A program made the translations under genes and the position numbers. The notes beneath the pieces were generated by a model that saw only the letters and a list, made by a program, of their open reading frames with translations, was not told the DNA's origin and searched no databases. Of a DNA stretch of 64,000 nucleotides, positions 41,669-54,400 are shown piece by piece (position 1 is the stretch's first letter; the number at the start of each line of letters is the position of its first letter). This DNA is from Membranipora membranacea (Eukaryota > Bryozoa > Gymnolaemata > Cheilostomatida > Membraniporidae), in contig OU612067.1 in NCBI GenBank assembly GCA_914767715.1, forward strand, positions 558,001-622,000, read 5' to 3'.

Positions 41669-41923
41669 CCTAGCGAGCCCTCGCGCGTGGTACCTGTTAC
41701 GCCAGTGACGGTGTCCTAGCGAGCCCTCGCGCGCGGTACCTGTTACGCCAGTGACGATGTCCTAGCGAGCCCTCGCGCGTGGTACCTGTTACGCGCGGTA
41801 CCTGTTACGCACGGTACCTGTTACGCGCGGTACCTGTTACGCACGGTACCTGTTACGCGCGGTACCTTTTACGCGCGGTACCTGTTACGCGCGGTACGTG
41901 TTACGCCAGTGACGGTGTCCTAG
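41669..41923. repeat. GC-rich nested tandem array
   Basis: A 46-bp unit (cctagcgagccctcgcgcg, then tggtacctgttacg, then ccagtgacggtgt) occurs at 41669-41714 and 41715-41760 and starts again at 41761. Inside the third unit a 16-bp subunit, ggtacctgttacgcgc, is expanded about eight times before the unit ends at 41923. It is CpG-rich in an AT-rich region. It lies about 220 bp beyond the 5' end of the minus-strand Tx1-type LINE. Confidence 0.9.
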
Positions 41924-41931
41924 ATGCCCCT

Positions 41932-43869
41932 GTACCAGGTAAGTAGTAAGGTAAGAAATGAGTTTTTTGTGCTACAGCCACTTGGCTGACTGTGCTCTCA
42001 TTTGCTCTGCCTGCCTTTTATGCGAGGGCCAAGCTTTTAATCCTATGTTTGTTGTACCTCAGATTCAACTCAGACTCACTTTGATTTTTCACCCTGCAGA
42101 GATTAAACTACTTTAATTTCAGTATTAAAGTCATAATTCCGCTTAGACTTCTACCCCGTTTGCAGTTTCGCAGTTTGCTAATCATCACTTATTCCCATCA
42201 ATCTAATCCTTACAAGGATTATAACCAAAGGAATTAAATGCTGGCCGACATAGGGAGTTCATTAACTCAAAGTACTTTGGAAGGGTAAGAAGTGAGGGTA
42301 ATTATGCTTGCATGACAGCCAAACCCGCTATAGTTGTTTGAAATAAATAACGTAATCGTAATTTTTCAATTCATATATATATTTCGTTTATAACATTTTT
42401 ATAATCTCCAACTCATAAGGTAAACGATAAAATATGTGTAATAATAATAATAGTAGAGTTTATTTTTTGGATTGCTTAATAAAACTGTTTAAAACCAGTA
42501 ATTCCTATGCGCTCACATTAAAGTAAAATAGGTTAAAAGTGGAAAATGATAAAACTGATAGCATAAAATTGAAGCTAGATAAGATAAGATGTAATAAATC
42601 GATATTAAATTAGAAGTAAGTACTGCTTGGATCAAACAGAGTAATAACTCTCTAATGTGAGCTATCTCCACTGTTTTCAAGCAAGAGTGTATTATAAATT
42701 GAAAATATGTTGTCCTGTTGGGCCTATTGGTGGGGACAATGAAGTAGGTTTACTTCATTGGGTGGAGAAAGGAGTTAGAGACTCTAACTCGAACTCTTTG
42801 GGTGGAGTCACGAACTATTAATAAGAACCGGACATCATAAAAACCCAGGGCTGTATTGTTAATACATTTACTACAGAGAACAAATAGATAAACATAAGTA
42901 GCGTTTCTTGTGTTATTGACTCGCCAAGTTATGTTCAGTAGTATTATTCATGTGAATTTTGTCGGAAAGTAAGCAAAGTGACAATGTATATTTTTAGTAC
43001 GTCTTACCATTACAGAAGAAGTTAAAAATGCCCTATCAAGCTTACAAAGGCCACTCTACTGGGCAACAAGCTAAGAAAAATGAGTTGAGCAATTTTTTTC
43101 TTAAATTTTTTGACTTGAGAACGCTCCCCTGCTCGCTATGCTATGCTTCTGCCTGTAAAGCTAGTCAGAACCCCGAAGACTCTTGCCCCCCCCCCCCCCC
43201 CCGTCCAACGGCCCTTAAGTAACCATTAATTTTGGGTGGCGTTACATGTTTGAATAGGGTACTAGCAAGGGTGCTGCCAATTTCAACCAACGGTCAAGCG
43301 CCTCAATACTCATTTTCCTGTCTGGCCTGTTTTGGCAAGCTTGTCAAGACAGGCTAGCTCCTGTCTAGGTTGGCCTAGGTTTATTAACAAACCTATGGTG
43401 TGGGCACTTTTTATGCTGCATTGTAGGAGTTGCTTACCTTTTTTCTCGACATGATGTATGTCTCAATTTGATTGGTCAATTTGATCTTTTATTGTAGACC
43501 TAGCATCCCAAAAACTAATGGGTCGTAGAGGTGTTTTTCTTTCATTCTCCTGCAGCAACTATGTACCGAGGCTAATAAACAACCAGAGCAACCGAAACTT
43601 CAAGAGAAGATTTGTTTCAATCTCGGTTTTACATCAACTTTGCCATCTCATTGACAACCCAGTTATCAATTGGTAAATTGGAGAACGCAGAAGAGGACCT
43701 GCATCTCAAGAAGAGAACAAGCACATCTAGTAATATTGTCTCAGTCTGATAAATACTGTATAACTTGGTAAGTAAAGTGCATACCAGACAAAGTCAAATG
43801 AAACAAAACTAAATAGTAATTGTTGTGTTAAATGAATTGAACCAATGGCCACCAATGACAAGGACTCAC
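41932..43869. other. Gene-poor interval
   Basis: No supported gene. Contents: small palindromes at about 42730-42800 (gaagtaggtttacttc; gagttagagactctaactc), a 17-C tract at 43186-43202, and the motif aagcttgtcaagacaggcta at about 43337-43355. A minus-strand ATG followed by a donor (MSRKK then gtaagc) near 43.44 kb is too short to call. Confidence 0.45.
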
Positions 43870-44833
43870 CTGTTACCCCTTGATTGAGGTAACCTTGTGG
43901 TGATAGTGCCAAAGTTAGAGGAGGCTAGAGAGGGTGCAATTTTTGTCATTCCATGCTAGTTCGTTCATCTATGAATCCAACAACTTGGGTTGTTGTTCGT
44001 TGTGGGCGCTTGAGTTTTGTTCTGACTCGACTGGAGATTACATGTCTGAATCTATGTATACATGCATGGCACCTGTGTATCGTGCCTTAACTGATAGAGA
44101 CATCAACTCCAAAGCACAGGCTCCATAAGATAAGGGCTAATGAGTGAACTCTTTGTGTAGGCTTAGCAGTAGGCTAATTGCTATGCATGCCAGTCCTGTG
44201 TATGACATGACTCTGAGTTAACTCCCTATGTATTGGTTAGCCAAACCAACACGTACCATTGGGTTCATTTTGATACAAACATTTGTACAAAAAAGAATAC
44301 TGTAAAGGAAATAAGTGGCCGCGTGAGTGAGGAGGCTATAACATTTATCATATTATTGACTGGTGCCATTTTATGCATGATAATTAATTTAAATTATCAT
44401 AATGCTCTAGTTTATTTTGTGTTCAGGGTTTACCTACGTGTTGAATTTAACCAGGAAAATAACACTGCTAGGGCCTAGATATGGGTCCGCTATATTTTAT
44501 ATATAAGATTTAAACATAGTTCGATGTAGGCCTGAATGACAAAAAAATAGTGTGAAAGTCTTTGTTGGCGGTTATTGATGGCCCTGCTACATTTACAATA
44601 TATGTTAGTTGACCCAGCCAACGCAACATATTAGACACACAGTAATTCATGGCTACTCTGGAAGATAGCAGGTTACATAATTTTATCTTACTGTATCACA
44701 GTGTCAGACTCTTACCTCTCAGTAACCTGATCGGGTCGTCTCCGTTGAGCTCAGCCTCGATCTCAGCGGAGGCTGTTACTGATACTGGTCTGATTGCCGA
44801 GTTAATCTCAGAGATTAAAATGTCATATTGCGC
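43870..44833 (-). CDS. Two tentative exons of an unidentified gene
   Basis: On the minus strand, 44833-44716 is open and ends at a good donor (gtaagag); it contains QYDILISEINSAIRPVS and EIEAELNGDDPIRLLR. It is GC-richer than its surroundings. A second segment, 43924-43870, lies between acceptor tctctag and donor gtgagt. It joins in phase to give ASSNFGTITTRLPQSRGN. The acceptor of the first exon is poor (aaatgag), and I found no convincing further exons. The family is unrecognised. This could be a real small gene, an alternative upstream exon set, or chance. Confidence 0.3.
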
Positions 44834-45450
44834 CTCATTTCATAATTAATATTTATTTTCAAGGACTTTGACTGGTAACTTTTCGTTGTCGGCATGACTG
44901 TCGAATGTACTGCTGGAAATTCATGCTACCACTTCACCAAGTCGTATCATACAACAATGCCCGTTACAATCATCAAATAAGCACAGCCAGAGCTACACTA
45001 TTATCTGTCTTCCTCATATAAACACTCTTATTATTATTATTTACCTGCAAGGTAAGTAAGTGTGATAAATATCCTAGGATCGTCAACATTATTACGGTGA
45101 ATTACAAATTATATCTGGAATGGCTGTCTCAAAGAAATATGCAGCTCCACTTAGCTTTGTCAAAGTTTTCAGTACCATTTGGGTTTTTGTATGACTCAAT
45201 ATTATTGATCAAGATTGAGAACAAGGATTTTCCTCATGTGACTTAATCAACCGATCCTTAGTTCAGGATTCCGATATGATTACTCTCACATATAAATCTT
45301 ACTTTATCAATCCATTCTGTCCCCACACAGTCATGACTTCTTTGTTTGGCCTTCCTCATTGTTTTTATCTGCACTGTTTTGTAGATATTTATTCGAGATT
45401 TTGGAAAGCGAAAATTTTCCCAGTAAATTAGTTTGATTCTATAACCAGCC

Positions 45451-48400
45451 ATGTCCGGAGGGCAGTTAAATGTAAGTACTCTGAGTCACTTAGAATAACT
45501 GTGCTCATAGTCGATGGAATAGCTCAAATTTATTCGACTATCTTGTACTATGCTAAGTGATAAATATATTCCAATTATTGATACACATACTTATACTGAA
45601 TCTAGTAATCACTGGGGTACTTCTGAATATCATTCACCAACCCTGAGCCTGTTGATATAATCAATGTGATAAAATTGTCGGAAAAAGATATTGCCACATG
45701 GCTTTAATTGCATCAGATTCAAAGGATATCTCCTTTTAAAAGACTACATCATTGAATTGGTGTTGACAATTGTATGATAGGATGGATTAAAATTATGAAT
45801 AAGTCATATATATACATATATATATAAAAATTAAGTTACTTTCTGCATGTATCTGAGTAATGAGAAAAAAGGGAATAATCTGAACACAGCAGACACTAAG
45901 AGAATCTTAATCTCATATAACTGGCACTGTGCCAAATATAGGTATGTTCTCTGTGTCAGGCGCACAGCTTGACTCTCAAGCAAAAAACAGCCACAAAGAT
46001 AATTCAGTATGTTTAGGGAAAAGTGATTCTGTTAGTATTAATGCCAGAGCAAGCCTAGCTTCCTACATGCTTACCTTACAATGTTTTGACATATTGTAAA
46101 TGTTTTTTTGCAACCCGATACCAGCAGCTTAGTATGGCCTGTAGCTACCATAAATAGCCCCTGGCTAGTTTTTTAATTGGCCGTCATCCAGGGCACCCTT
46201 TCAGAGATTACTGTGTTTGTCTGGACATTTTCTGAGCTCTTAGTTGCCATTTTTAGCAGAGAGAATAGAGAATAGGTGTTTTTTATCAAATCCATCAACC
46301 AAACAAGCCTGAGATCAACAATCCTTAGAAATAAATAATACCACACTTACAAAATTAACTCTGCGCTCAATTACTTTGTTGAATACGTGATGAATGAATG
46401 AATGAACATAGCAAATAGAAAACATTATTATACTGTTTGCGTACTTGGTAAGACTGTACGCTGTTTTGTAGCACCATATTGACCAACTTGCAAAACAAAA
46501 TGATACCAAAGATTATAAATATTAAAATATGACACCGTAGTTATGTTACTTACTTTGTAGAAGAACCTAACCGGTACATCATTAGATGAGTACGATCGCT
46601 TCTTTGATGCCCATAACACATTTGAGTTGGAGCAACGTACCGCCAGCTCACATAAGCTTCCTATAGGAGAACTGCATGAGGCGCCCACACCTTATAATAG
46701 GGAGAGCGTAGAGGATGAGATCGCTGGTATGTTTGTTTGTTGTTGTCAATAATTCAGGAAGAAAGTATTTCCTTATAACATGACAATATCTGACAAGTTG
46801 ACATATGTACCCTCGAGGAGTAAATGTTAGCTAGTCTAGTAGTCACTTAATGTCAGCAAGTACTAAAATTTGGCTTTCTGAGGTGAAGTCTATGCTGAGA
46901 GGATGAGTAAATTTTAGCTGGTTGTTAATTTTGAACTTTTCCACCTGCAAGCACTGAAGGTATCTCAGTATACACACATTCTCACTTGACAGTCAAGGCA
47001 GAGCGAATTTGAACAGCGAACAAGTTTTATTCATCATTCCAAATATTGTGGTTTAATTTGTAAGTGATATTCAAAACTATGTGTTTTCTTGGCCATAGGT
47101 TGTTACCATTAATAAGTCTTTTTTGCCCAATCAACAAAATCAGGAAGTATTTCCCGACTGTGTGATAAATGAATACTGTACTTTTACACGTACACAGAAA
47201 ATTAATTTAATATGAATGCATTTAATTATTATGTTACTTTGAACATCTTCTCAAACACCTCATATTCATGAGGAAAATAAATTCAGTTATGTATATCTTG
47301 TACCTAACTAGCGATAACTGATATAAGTCAAGCAAGACTGTCTTAGTCTGTGATTACAGTGATCTGCATGAATTGGATACAAGATTGTTGACTTATTGTT
47401 TTTGAGAGAAAGAAAATTTATTTGGGAATTTGAGTTGAGATCTGTCTGGCTTCTGGAGACTCAATCTATCTGTCATGACATCTCTAATGGGAAAATAGTG
47501 GGAACTCAACAAGAATCATGTAACATACTACTGTATAATAGCCATGTTAGAGTAGAGTAAGGTGCCATGTTATTGCAGCCAGTTTAGGTTCAATGCCCCC
47601 TGTTTTATAATGTCATATAGAGTATCCTTACTCAGTGATAATGTCACTTGTAATTATGCCCTATACAGTCATATTATTACATTTTCTGAGAATAGTAGAT
47701 ATAGGATATTACTCCCAACCTACACTGGTATCTGCGAGGCATCGACCCCCTGATCATCAAATAATGTAAATTGGTCTTTGTTCATCCTTGATCTTTCTTA
47801 TTTCTTGTGAAATTTCACGATAACCACCAAACCTCCCTCTTCTGTGGGTTATATATTAGGATCCTGTTTTGATTTCTTAATCCATCATAATGCATTCTGT
47901 TTTGATTTCATAATTTAAAATGGAAATCTTGACTTTTTTGCTTCCATAAGCGGTGAAACCGCAAAATAAAATTATTTGACAGTTTAATTCTTCTCTCACG
48001 TTGTTTGAACTTATCTGTCATTCTTGTTAGAAAATAAAATACATTGTTTCTCTAACATGTCACCTTGGAGTGCACCTGATCTAGCTTAGCAGCTGGCATT
48101 CCTTGGAATCCATCTCTCCACAATTGATACTCTTTCTTTTCTCTGGGAAAAAACAACAGATTATTTAGTGAAAGCAAGCTTGTGATGAAAGCTTTGTGAT
48201 GGGGGGGGGGGGGGGGGTCAGGTCAAAAGCTTAGCTCAAAATGAAAATGCTTAAAAATTTATTTAGAAAATTTACCAGAGTGAAAAGCTGTTAAGAGGAT
48301 GAGACTTAATGTATTTGAGTCATCGACCATTTCACGAATTATTATTTTGTGACGCTGTGTGGTTGTCTTCTGTGGCTGGTGAGGCTATGACATCTCACCA

Positions 48401-51400
48401 TGTACTTCTGATTCTACCAACTATGCTCTAAAATTATACACCTGTTGTCAAGTAGAACAGCTTCAGGTTAAGTGGTTATTTACAATTAGTTACAGACTTA
48501 CCTTGTGATGAATATATGAATGTGTTATACAGATCACCACAGCGCAGCGTACTATCCTCACGCTCACCAGACTTTACACTGCAGCTCATCGGAGAGAAGA
48601 CGGAGGAGGAAGAAGAAAGAGAAGAGTATATATAAGAGTAACAAAGCCTCGAGACCGAGTCGTCTATTCCAACCTTCTCTAGATGAAGTGTCTGAGCAGG
48701 TATGTGCTCTACTTTACTTCAGAGTTACTACTGGTAAGGTTACAAAGTTTTAGGCAAGGGCCTGATTGTCTTCTGAGGGAATCGAGAACTAATGGGTATA
48801 TTACGTGCACTGAGGGAACTGCAGATAGTATCGGTTATCTCAGCAAACAATGTCCTGTGATGTCCACTATTTGTGCCTCCCTCCTCTATCCTGGTCTGAT
48901 AAGTTCATCCCTTGGGTATTTCTGATGAGATAAATATTCTCTGTACAGGTGGAGAACTCCCCAGAGGTAAATCTACGTTCTAAGTGATGTCTTGTGTTTG
49001 TCCTGAATGATATACTGTATTATTTCTGTCAGCTAATTATGGTCACCTGTCTTACAACTTTAAATATTTATACGTTATGATAAGTTAGACATCTCTGATT
49101 ATACAAGATGAATGAGATGAGAAAATTCTCCCATTCTGAACAAAATAGTGGTTCAAATTTCCTTGCTAATGTGAGGTGACTCCAAATCCACCTTCTAACA
49201 ATAATGACTAGCCGGCCATACAAACACTAGCATGAGTAGTGACCCAACTGATTATTAGTCTGGATGAGATGACAGAGTAAGGATATCCTCACTCTGTGAT
49301 GAGATACCCCTATTATTTATACTTCTAAGTTTTATTGATAACAAAGTTGAGTTATATTTACTATGATTGTACAGAGATCCATTTGTTCTACAACCTCCTC
49401 ATCCTCCTCCGAACACGGCGGGCTCTGGTTCGGTCAGGAGCCAACCCGTGAGGAATCTGTGAGTGTATCATACAGTATAACCTGCTCAATATATCCCGCG
49501 CACTGTGCAAATAGTGTGAACCTGGGAGTAAAACAGTCATGTCTGTGTCACCATTATAGTGTCATATATATACATTTATAATGTATCAAATATAATATAC
49601 ATTATAATTGTGATGTCATGTAACCATATTTAGATTTGTGTGTAGAGTTGCCCTCTCTTACCATGAGATAATACAGTAGGCTTATGCTACCTTTTGTTAT
49701 GCTATGTGAGCTGATCCAGAAACCGTAGTAAAGGATTTTAGTATTAACTGACCTTTCGTTAAAAATTGATATGATAAAGTCCATGGGTTACTCTAAGTGG
49801 ACAACTCTTAGCTGTAACATAAATCCAGTCTGATTTGAAATAGTTGGTGATACGGACATGACTTATGTAATCCAGCACCCTCAATCTTGTGTTTTCGTGT
49901 GGATTTTGTGTTTTGATATTGTTAGTAAGCTTCACTCAAAGTATCTGTGTGAAAGTGTGAAACTGTGAAAGTCGCAGTAGTTCTCGAAATAACACATGCA
50001 TCAGTGTGGTATCTGAGCCTAAAACTAGTTATACAAAATAATGTGAGCTTGTAGAACTATATCTATCATACATTTATATATATTTTGATATATATAGCAG
50101 GATTCTGTGCAGTGTTGTTTGTGATTATCATTTTTGAATGAATTTTATTTGTTTGCCTGAACACTTCATGACGTTACACTAGGGAAGATCCTGAAACTTG
50201 GGCCCTTCAGTTCTTTTGTTATTTTGTTTCATAAATATTTTGACATGCAGCTGGGAGATGTCATAGTTCCATGTTGGTTATCCACAGTTGATGGTCACAA
50301 TCCTCTGTCATCTTCACACAAAAAAAGTATTTGGCCTGCAGTGTAAAGCCTGCCTCATAAATGTGACTTTGGCTACAACTCCCAATAAATTTATGTTCTT
50401 TATGCAGAACATGCTCAACCTTACCCAGGACACCATCGCTAATGGACTGCCACCCACAGTCTTCACGGCTCGACCTTTTTGTCTGCAGTGTACAACATCA
50501 CCACAATGCTGCTCCACCCTCTCATGTCAAGGGCTTTAGCAGATGTATAGAATTGGGTCATTGCACCTCCCTCTTGATGATCAGTGAACCACTGCGCCGC
50601 CAGACACAGCTATTTTCATTTGTTCTTGTACTGTACATCATTTGCAGTGTTATTATAGTTCAGTTTACCTTCACATACTGATATCTATGTTAGGATCATG
50701 ATCACGTTACCTCAGACGATGACCTGCTCGTATACCGAGGAGGAGGGGGAGGAGGAGGATACAGTGTACCTAACACTGAGAGCTCTATGTACTCAGCTGT
50801 AACTCATCTTATACCATCAGATGATCACCTGACTGACTCTGATAGAGGAGAGGTACTCACCAGAGGTGACTCTGATCACGAGGCTCTCATCAGAGGTAAG
50901 ACAATCCACAGACACACCCACCTTACTAACCTCACTAACCTGCTCATATGTCATGGCCTGAGGTTTGGGAATGGGTTTGTCATTGCTACACCCGCATTTT
51001 ATTTTATGCTGTGTGTATGTTTTGAGCTCGTATACACACATTTCTCTATTTTGATTGAATTATTTTGTTTATCCCTGACCATGTGAATGTGATATTTTAT
51101 TGTTTATTACCACTTCTGCTACATGTTGTGATGACAGTATGATAGCATGTATCTACAGCTGCTCAATGTGTTGTCTTATCTCCCCCTGATTTTAGCTGAA
51201 CCTTCACCAGCCTTCAATAACAACGCTCTGACTTCTGATAATCAGCTGGAGGCCACCACCAGTGTGTTTGAGGACGCCGCTGACGCTGCCGGAGGTCCCT
51301 CAGATCTCACCCCTCACCCTGATATAATTAATAGAGGCACGCCAGGTGCTGCTGATACAATGGATGGGATCGGAGGTGTAAGACTCGCTGTGCCTAAACA

Positions 51401-54400
51401 TATGGGTAGGATATTATAATATGGAGTCTTATATTCTTAGCAAAAGGGGGAGGTGCTCACAATATTCCCATTTTAAGCGTTCACAAAACTTAAAGGCGCA
51501 ATAACCGGTTGCGGGCTGTTTTAAAATATGTACTTTTTACTCTTGCAAGTCATGACACATGTAATGGTGGTGTCACTAAAATATTTATATTTAAATTATA
51601 GTATTGATACTGCATCTATACCTCGCTCTCGTTTAAGTTTAGGTGCCTTAACTTCAGTCCAAGTTGATGTGGCATTTTATGCGCTTTGTACTAACTCTGC
51701 TCATGTCTGCTCCTGCTTTCCCTCACACGCATTCCGCAGAATCAACAGTCATTTTTATCAACTGGTACATTTTTTTCTGCATTGCATTACATACTACCTT
51801 ACCAAACTACATTCCATATCAAGCCTCAGCAGATAAGAAAAAGATAAAGTTGGTTGCATTGGTGTTGCATTGCTTCTACAGCATGCTTTTTGTGGCATTA
51901 CGACTTAACTGTCAGACCAAACCCGAGTTCTATTTTAAGTTTTTCCTTTTCGTTATCAGACCCTCTTGGTACCAGATTAGTTCCCTTTTCCCTCATATTA
52001 AACAGTACGTTGACTATCACTGAACCCAGTCTGTCTTATGATCTCGGTGGAGATCTGTATTGTTTTGAGATGCTCAGTCTTTACATGCTCTGCTCTGCTC
52101 TGCTGCTTCCCAGTTATTGAATATTATATCTGTGATGAGCTCAAATTGTTCCATTTTAATTCTAAGCCAGCTTGATTTTTACTGTAGCTACTTATGTGCA
52201 CCTAAACATTTATGAATTAATTTTGCGCCATCCTGTTTTTTGGTTTGCTTGTGATGTGATTGCTTTTAATTCCTTTTTTATTTAATTTTTTTACTTTAGT
52301 ACCACTTATCAAAGTGAATCAGTCAGCACCCAATGATCTACAGTCGACTCCTTCTGTCGGTTCTACTTCTACTGGTCTGGTTAAGTTCTCTATAGGAGGA
52401 GAGGGTAAGTAAGTTCTGTTGAATAGTTTGCTTAAACCTGACTTCTCATCAGAGAGGGTGCAGCGGAGGTCCCTCGATACAACAATTTTATCTGACCTCC
52501 TGTCTGCACTCATAAGGTGATCAAAATTAAAACAATTCCACCAATATGCTGCTTCAACATTCTAAAGCCAATAAACACTAGATGATGCTCATGTTTTCTG
52601 TTTCAGTTATTGTGTGCTAACTGAGCTAACCATCTCAGGTGATACTTAACAGTTGATGGTAACATGTTTTCTTGAGCATCTCAATCGCTCAATACTCATG
52701 ACATATCATCTGTTTGCTACTGAGTGCTCATCACTTACTGTTTACTGAATACGCTGAGCTCTTACTTTTGTGTCTGCTGTGTGCTGATTTTTGTTTTATT
52801 GTTTTAAGGATCAATGGCTACCATTAGTGATGAGATATCTCCAGGAAATGTGATACAGTCGAGACCTTATAACGACTCTGTACAGCCACTACAGTCAACA
52901 CCTCTACCGGAGTCAGAGATAGCTGGTAAATCATCAAATGTTGGTGTGAAATTCATATTAGGAGGTAAGTGAAAGCAAGGGTAAGTTTTTAATACTTATA
53001 ATCTAAATTATAATTGTTTGTTTTATTGTTATAATCTATTAATTTAACGTTATAATTTTTGATATGATGAGTTCCTGTTCTTTTTTTTGTTTTGTCATGA
53101 TTGTTATTGGGTGTTATTTCTAAACCATAATGACTATACTGCCAGCATTACACTTATAATCACTTATTGTTAGATACATCCTTGTGCTCTGATTTTCTCT
53201 CACAGCTGAATCCTCTGAGAATCTGAACCCTAAGCATCATGGTGCTGGGGTCCCTACTATCTCTCCCTTGGCTAATGATAGAAGGCACTCCACACAGGCA
53301 ACACAATCAGCTCAAGCTGAGAGTCACCACCATCATCAGCAGCATCAGCAGGCAATGTGAGTCAGATACATTCATACATTGGTATAGTCACATTGTGTCC
53401 CTGTGATCCATTTTTATTATCATATGGTAATATCGGATCTGATAATAAAAACTAACTAAATAGTTAGAGCGCCCTAACTTGTACACACACCTCCCCCTCC
53501 TCCCTCCTAGTCTGAGTAGCCTCACTGACTGAAACCGCAGCTCTGCTTAGGTAGGTACCTGCATCAGGAACTCAATACTGTCCGACGATCCGACGGAGTG
53601 TCCGCTATGTATCCCACAATCCCACACAAACAACTCGAATATTGTCTGATTAAATTTGCCTATATAATCTTAACGTGTCAAGATTTTGCTCATGGTGTTT
53701 TGACCTGATTGAACTGTAAAGACAAATCCATCCCTCGACCTAATTTTTTCACGATTTCCGTCCATCTAACATTCTTCTCTCCTTATAATGATACTTCAGG
53801 CAGAGTATGCTGAAGGGGAGATCGTATTCTTACCACCCAGGAGATGACCTGGCAGCTATACGCTGTCGAGGCAGCGATGTCGAGCTCACTGATCTACCTA
53901 ACAGAATGATCACTACCATCACAACACCTGAGGAAGCTGCCCACTTAAATAAACATGACCTTGAGGGTCTAGCCAGTAAGTACTGCTGACTTAATGCTTT
54001 TGGCTCAATACAATAAATTTATACAGTAGGGGTCTTACTGGACTTCTTGTCTGAGAAGGCGTGAACACATAGTATTATGAAGAAAATCTAAATGTAATTG
54101 ACATTTTTTAAGACTAAGTTAGAACATTGGACCTGAGTAGTGGGGTCAGATGTCTATGGTGGGACTCCAGCCGAAGTTCTATTATATTACTCCACTGTGT
54201 ATCTCTCTATTCCCAATGTTAATTGTTGCTCTATCCAGATATCCTTACTGTTGTTGAGTGTTTGGACTGCTGTAATATACTGATCCTTGCTGGTATTTTT
54301 ATTAATCAGCATCTGAGAACACAGTGTACTCCACCTAACTTAAACTTTATAAATGAGAGCACCTGCTCATTTAGATAACAGTTATCGCTCCCATCGGCCA

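Noticed and set aside
50288-50681. Cysteine-containing ORFs near 50.4 kb
   Set aside because: Intronic, no splice continuity with the flanking exons and no cysteine spacing of a known fold.
51528-52120. Hydrophobic plus-strand ORFs between SLC4 exons 7 and 8
   Set aside because: They lie wholly inside an intron, have T-rich composition that gives hydrophobic residues by chance, and show no domain.
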